This document shows, in pieces, positions 60,679 to 64,000 of a stretch of DNA of 64,000 bases. The translations under genes and the position numbers were made by a program. Source of the DNA: Zooshikella ganghwensis DSM 15267 (GTDB taxonomy: Bacteria; Pseudomonadota; Gammaproteobacteria; Pseudomonadales; Zooshikellaceae). The notes under the pieces were generated by a model. It did not search any database and was not told where the DNA came from. It worked only from the letters and a program-made list of their open reading frames with translations. The number at the start of each line of letters is the position of its first letter. Positions within the stretch are counted from its first letter, which is position 1. Location of the stretch: assembly GCF_000428585.1 (NCBI RefSeq), contig NZ_AUAF01000009.1, positions 26,865 to 90,864 on the forward strand. Direction: 5' to 3'.

Positions 60679-61387
60679 CGCTTTACTGGTAGATGATGAA
60701 CCTCTGGCTCGGGAAGCACTGGCAGACCTGCTTAGTAGCGACCCAGAAATCTCGATTATTGGCCAAGCCAGCAATGCCATCGAAGCCTTGCAAATGATTA
60801 ATGGCCTGCACCCTGATGTCGTGTTTTTGGATATACAAATGCCTCGGGTCAGTGGCCTAGAATTAGTCAGTATGCTGAATATGGATGATGCTCCCTACAT
60901 TGTGTTTGTCACTGCCTATGATGAGTATGCTATCCGTGCTTTTGAAGACAATGCGTTTGATTATCTATTAAAACCCGTTGAACCATCACGCCTACAAAAA
61001 ACTTTAGCAAGACTCAAAAAAAACTATCAGCAACCACCTTCACTCAACCCCTTAGCCAGTGCCGACTTACAACTTATTCCATGTTATCTGCAAAACAGAA
61101 TACGGCTAATTAAAATTGATGATGTGGAGTTTGCCTTTTCTGATTTGTCAGGAGTCCATGTAATGAGTGAAGAAGGTACAAGCCATACCCAGCTCACCTT
61201 AAAAACGCTGGAAAGCAAAACACCACTATTGCATTGCCACCGCCAATATCTCATCAATATCAATGCCATACGGGAAATTCAATTATTAGAGAATGGTCTG
61301 GCAGAAATCATTACTCAGCATGGCCATAAAGTACCCGTGAGTCGACGTTACTTAAAAATGCTTAAAGATCGATTTGGGCTACAGTAG
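60671..61387 (+). CDS. LytTR-family response regulator
   Basis: 238 residues from ATG 60671, which has GAGGAG 8 nt upstream; a TTG at 60656 is less likely. The receiver domain has acidic pair DDE near the start and phospho-acceptor D54 in FLDIQMP. A LytTR DNA-binding domain follows at about 135-238. LytTR sites are usually repeat pairs; none were located. The two-gene overlap fits a kinase-regulator operon like btsSR. Confidence 0.93.
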   Translation: MISALLVDDEPLAREALADLLSSDPEISIIGQASNAIEALQMINGLHPDVVFLDIQMPRVSGLELVSMLNMDDAPYIVFVTAYDEYAIRAFEDNAFDYLLKPVEPSRLQKTLARLKKNYQQPPSLNPLASADLQLIPCYLQNRIRLIKIDDVEFAFSDLSGVHVMSEEGTSHTQLTLKTLESKTPLLHCHRQYLININAIREIQLLENGLAEIITQHGHKVPVSRRYLKMLKDRFGLQ

Positions 61388-61494
61388 TTTTGATTATCCT
61401 GAACAAGTCGTAGGCCCTAGCTGAAATAGCTCACTTTAAGATGTTCATGCCACAAACCTTAAATTGAGCTATGCGCTTGGCAGCTCATCTCTAA

Positions 61495-61917
61495 CTAGGG
61501 TATTGAGCAATCACTTCTTAAGTTCCTAAGTTTCTCAAGAACAATAGTCCACTGAGACTGAAGAGCAGAGCCATAAAAACATTTAATTAACTTACATTTT
61601 AAGCGAAATATCTTTTGGTTTTTACTTTTATTGTTTTGGATTTCAGAAAACAGCCACTCTTTATCAAAACCTTCCCATACTCCAGCAGTAGCCAATAAAT
61701 TCCCATAACAAACTGGCGCCACATCATAAATAAGTATTTCATTCAGTTCTGACTCTGTGAATGGCGTTTGCAATAATTGCTTTGCAATAAACTTTAACTC
61801 CAAACCCTTTAACTCAGTGTCAAGAAATAATTCTGAGATAGAATACCATGCTATTTCGTAGTATTCCTGCTGTTGTTTTTTCATTCCAAAAAATCTCAAT
61901 AAACACAACATCAGCAA
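61495..61917 (-). CDS. DUF7079-like hypothetical protein
   Basis: 140 residues. The core IAWYSISELFLDTELKG...LIYDVAPVCYGNLL...GVWEGFDKEWL fits the DUF7079 pattern as I remember it, a family without known function. The first 11 residues are doubtful: an alternative ATG at 61884 begins MKKQQQ, though ATG 61917 has a better spaced AGG. AT-rich, and codon use differs from the housekeeping genes. Lies 24 bp after the frameshifted acetyltransferase. Confidence 0.6.
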   Translation of the reverse strand: MLMLCLLRFFGMKKQQQEYYEIAWYSISELFLDTELKGLELKFIAKQLLQTPFTESELNEILIYDVAPVCYGNLLATAGVWEGFDKEWLFSEIQNNKSKNQKIFRLKCKLIKCFYGSALQSQWTIVLEKLRNLRSDCSIP

Positions 61918-61941
61918 CCTGTATAGTCTTCACAACCCGCC

Positions 61942-62486
61942 TTAAACAGCATGCTGAACTTTACATGGATTTCCAAAAGCCACACTGTTATCAGGAATAG
62001 CTTTAGTAACAACACTTCCGGCACCTATAACGCAGTTATTTCCTATCTTAACCCCTGGTAAAATGGATACATTTCCACCAATCCAAACATCATTACCAAT
62101 TGAAATGCTTACGCCATACTCAATCGAGCGGCGCTCAATTCCATTTAAAGGGTGTGTCGCTGTAGATATCATGACTTGAGGGCCAATAAAAACATTATCG
62201 CCAATTTTAACACTACAGGCGTCAAGAATCGTCAAGTTATGATTTGAATAGAAATTACTTCCTAACTCGATATTATAGCCATAGTCACAAAAAAATTTGG
62301 CTCAATATGAGCAGAGTCCTTTATTAAAAGCAGACTGGATAGTAAGGACATTCGTTCATCTAATCGAGTAGGATCAAACTGATTAAAACGCTGGCAAATA
62401 CTTTTTGCAAACATTCTTTCCCCGAGTAGAACATCATCCCAGGAATTATAGGGGAGTCCTGCCAGCATTTTCTCTTTTTCCGTCAT
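61942..62486 (-). pseudogene. Frameshifted maltose/galactoside-type O-acetyltransferase
   Basis: Two frames together give one full left-handed beta-helix acetyltransferase of the Maa/LacA type. The upstream part begins MTEKEKMLAGLPYNSWDD and breaks near EPNFF; the downstream part resumes at DYGYNIELGSN and continues to GNPCKVQHAV. The break lies at a run of seven A (62289-62295, plus strand). One additional A there restores a continuous protein of about 180 residues. It may be a true inactivation, a phase-variable run, or a sequencing error in a homopolymer. Confidence 0.85.
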
Positions 62487-62540
62487 TTACTCAATTCCAT
62501 ATTGGTCATTTATTTTTCATCACCCTACATAAAAACTAAA

Positions 62541-62573
62541 GCTAAGCATAGAGGCTAATCATGCCTCGTTAGC
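62541..62573 (-). terminator. Hairpin after blc
   Basis: GCTAA ... TTAGC around GAGGC-TAATCAT-GCCTC (62551-62567), located 41-73 bp downstream of the lipocalin stop on the minus strand. It lacks a T-tract. Weak evidence for a 3' end. Confidence 0.35.
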
Positions 62574-62613
62574 GGATGCTACAAATGGTAATACCAAGCA
62601 ATATGTAACTCGC

Positions 62614-63150
62614 TTAAAAACCATTCGTATTGGATATATTTTGCTTTACAAAAATTAAGTTTTTAGTATTAAAGCCAAACGCCTCAGCTTGTTCTACAAA
62701 GCGGTCAATAACCCCTTGAGTTAAAGTTGGCTTTCTTGAAAGAAGCCATAAGTACGACAGGTCTGGGCCAGATACAAATGCATACTCATAGTTTTCATCA
62801 TCCAGCTCGAACACAACATAAGAGCCATAAAATGGTCCAAAAAATGAAACCTTGAGATAACCCTCTTCTGTTCCATTAACAAAATAGGCTTTACCCTCTG
62901 CTTCCTTCCATTGCTTTTCTGTTGGTGAATACCCCCTATTTTTAACACTTACACCACCATCATCACGCATTGAATATTCTGCAGTCACCTGCTCCAAACC
63001 TCGCTCAAATGAATGATCAAGTCTTGCAATTTCATACCACCTGCCTAAATATCGACTAAGGTCAAACTCTTTAACAGGAGAAACCTTAGCAGGCATTCCG
63101 AGACAACCTGTCAATAAGATGGATATTGCGAAAATAAAAGTTAGCTTCAT
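62614..63150 (-). CDS. blc: Outer-membrane lipocalin lipoprotein (Blc family)
   Basis: 178 residues. A signal peptide with lipobox LLTGC (lipidated C16) is followed by the lipocalin signature YLGRWYEIARLDHSFERG near 34-51. The structural motif WLLSRKPTL near 133-141 is also present. Blc binds fatty acids and lysophospholipids in the outer membrane. G16-type cleavage and absence of an Asp at +2 suggest outer-membrane sorting. Monocistronic. Confidence 0.93.
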   Translation of the reverse strand: MKLTFIFAISILLTGCLGMPAKVSPVKEFDLSRYLGRWYEIARLDHSFERGLEQVTAEYSMRDDGGVSVKNRGYSPTEKQWKEAEGKAYFVNGTEEGYLKVSFFGPFYGSYVVFELDDENYEYAFVSGPDLSYLWLLSRKPTLTQGVIDRFVEQAEAFGFNTKNLIFVKQNISNTNGF

Positions 63151-63403
63151 GCATAAGCCTCGACTGAAAAACTAATAATCATTCAAGTAGGAAACCAGAG
63201 AGGTTTTAGGTAATTTTCCTTTATGAAAGTTATTTTTTAAAGAATCGTTCATAGAACACGCTGCAAACCGTTCAACGTAAGCTATCATAATCGCTATAAA
63301 GTACCACAAGCGCTTACTCAAAGGTATTTACGAACAGAAAAATGAGGGTTTAAAGTCTAAGTGATGTATTTCATACAGTATTTACTGTGAGTGGATGACT
63401 TTT
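63151..63403. other. Intergenic region left of the S74 fragment
   Basis: About 250 bp, AT-rich, with GTAAGC ... GCTTAC as the only inverted repeat I saw. No open frame or recognisable motif. Confidence 0.35.
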
Positions 63404-63610
63404 CTAGACAGTTTCTAGGTTTTGAAAATACGCTGCTTCAGCTTTTGCTGGTGAACTCAAATAACCTGCCTTAGCTATCAGTGTTCGTTTGTTTGTTATA
63501 TGTTTTAATGTGTCCCCTCGGTGAAGGTGTGTAAGAGCAAATTTTTCTAACCAACTACACAGTTGCCGAGCGGACACAAAGCTGATCACTGGGTACTCAC
63601 TTTGAGTCAA
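63404..63610 (-). CDS. Doubtful small open frame, 68 codons
   Basis: Not recognised. It starts at TTG with no clear ribosome site; the product (68 residues; HRGDTLKHITNKRTLIAKAGYLSSPAKAEAAYF near its end) shows no membrane helix, signal or known motif. It sits downstream of the S74 fragment in the same orientation, so it may be a remnant of an accessory gene or chance. Confidence 0.2.
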   Translation of the reverse strand: MTQSEYPVISFVSARQLCSWLEKFALTHLHRGDTLKHITNKRTLIAKAGYLSSPAKAEAAYFQNLETV

Positions 63611-63648
63611 TCAAAGAAGCTAAGATTACCAGATGATAAGGGCTGTGC

Positions 63649-64000
63649 CTATTTGCAACACAACCCATTTCTTTGCTCTTCTAGCTGTTTTTCTAGTTTT
63701 TTCACTTTTTCGTTTAGTTCATTAATTGCTGCAATCAGTGGAACCACCAGCCGTGAATAGTTCACACCTAACAAGTCTCTGTATTGGTCATGAAATACAG
63801 CTAGAGGATATACTTTTTGAACATCTTGTGCGATAACACCTATTTCTTCCTTATAGTCTAAATCTAACCTTTTGTAAGAGTAAGGTTTAATTGTAGCCAG
63901 TTTATCAAGTGGTTTTTCTAAAGGTTTTAAATCCGTTTTAATATTTATGTCACTTAACGCCATTCCGCCTAAAGTATCAAAGTACTGTGCTGACGCTATT
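63649..64000 (-). CDS. Peptidase S74 / tail-fibre intramolecular chaperone domain, C-terminal part
   Basis: Partial gene. The frame stays open to the right edge of the window, so the N-terminus lies outside. The C-terminal 116 or so residues are an S74 chaperone domain: the self-cleavage serine is expected at the S of ALSDINIKTDLKPL, then LATIKPYSYKRL and EEIGVIAQDVQKVYP. It ends with a coiled coil (LNEKVKKLEKQLEEQ). Such domains trimerise phage tail spikes and some bacterial surface proteins, then cut themselves off. This marks a likely accessory or phage-derived region. Confidence 0.85.
   Translation of the reverse strand, partial: IASAQYFDTLGGMALSDINIKTDLKPLEKPLDKLATIKPYSYKRLDLDYKEEIGVIAQDVQKVYPLAVFHDQYRDLLGVNYSRLVVPLIAAINELNEKVKKLEKQLEEQRNGLCCK

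Noticed and set aside
1..64000. CRISPR arrays, tRNA or rRNA genes, complete insertion sequences or integrases
   Set aside because: I read intergenic stretches on both strands and saw no regular direct repeats with spacers, no cloverleaf-like conserved T-arm, and no transposase or phage integrase. The only tyrosine recombinase is the housekeeping XerD.

Overview
The window looks like chromosomal DNA of a low-to-moderate GC marine-type gammaproteobacterium. The gene order matches blocks known from Pseudomonas and Oceanospirillales relatives: rpoE-rseA-rseB-rseC-mucD-lepA-lepB-rnc-era-recO; xerD-dsbC-hom-thrC-recJ-prfB-lysS; ffh, rpsP-rimM-trmD-rplS. A Zooshikella/Spartinivicinus-like member of the Oceanospirillales is my best guess. 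That is inferred from gene order and base composition; no 16S rRNA gene is present.

1-13 kb: a long minus-strand block carries the extracytoplasmic stress sigma factor with its anti-sigma system (rpoE, rseA, rseB, rseC), the periplasmic protease mucD, then lepA, lepB, a small DUF4845 membrane protein, rnc, era and recO. A sigma-E type promoter (GAACTT-N16-TCTAC) precedes rpoE and implies autoregulation. nadB diverges on the plus strand. ygfX and sdhE (minus) and ygfZ (plus) follow.

14-31 kb: two HDOD proteins, a 1943-residue hybrid histidine kinase with three tandem substrate-binding domains, and a complete distal valine-degradation operon (mmsA, acyl-CoA dehydrogenase, enoyl-CoA hydratase, 3-hydroxyisobutyryl-CoA hydrolase, mmsB) under a divergent AraC-type regulator. 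ung overlaps that regulator tail to tail.

31-49 kb: TetR regulator, lysS, prfB with its programmed +1 frameshift, recJ, thrC, hom, dsbC, xerD. Next come a divergent pair, a CHAD-domain protein overlapping a ParA-type ATPase, and then the rpsP-rimM-trmD-rplS ribosomal operon and ffh. A 153-bp highly structured palindromic element lies between dsbC and hom.

49-64 kb: ypjD and yfjD homologues, two Nudix hydrolases, a DUF3135 protein with a potentially pseudoknotted leader, a NIF3-like domain protein, an HPt/HD-GYP protein with a second structured repeat-like element upstream, a PQQ-type sugar dehydrogenase, an SDR enzyme, a DTW-domain tRNA-modifying enzyme, and a LytS/LytTR two-component system next to a divergent solute-binding protein. 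The right end is more accessory: a DUF7079-like protein, a frameshifted acetyltransferase, a lipocalin lipoprotein and the C-terminal part of a peptidase S74 (tail-fibre chaperone) protein cut by the window edge.

The less conventional signals are the CHAD-ParA pair (possible polyphosphate-granule positioning system), two structured intergenic elements (40349-40501 and 55031-55250), a hairpin that buries the ribosome-binding site and start codon of a Nudix gene, and a possible pseudoknot ahead of the DUF3135 gene. No rRNA, tRNA, CRISPR array or intact insertion sequence was seen.
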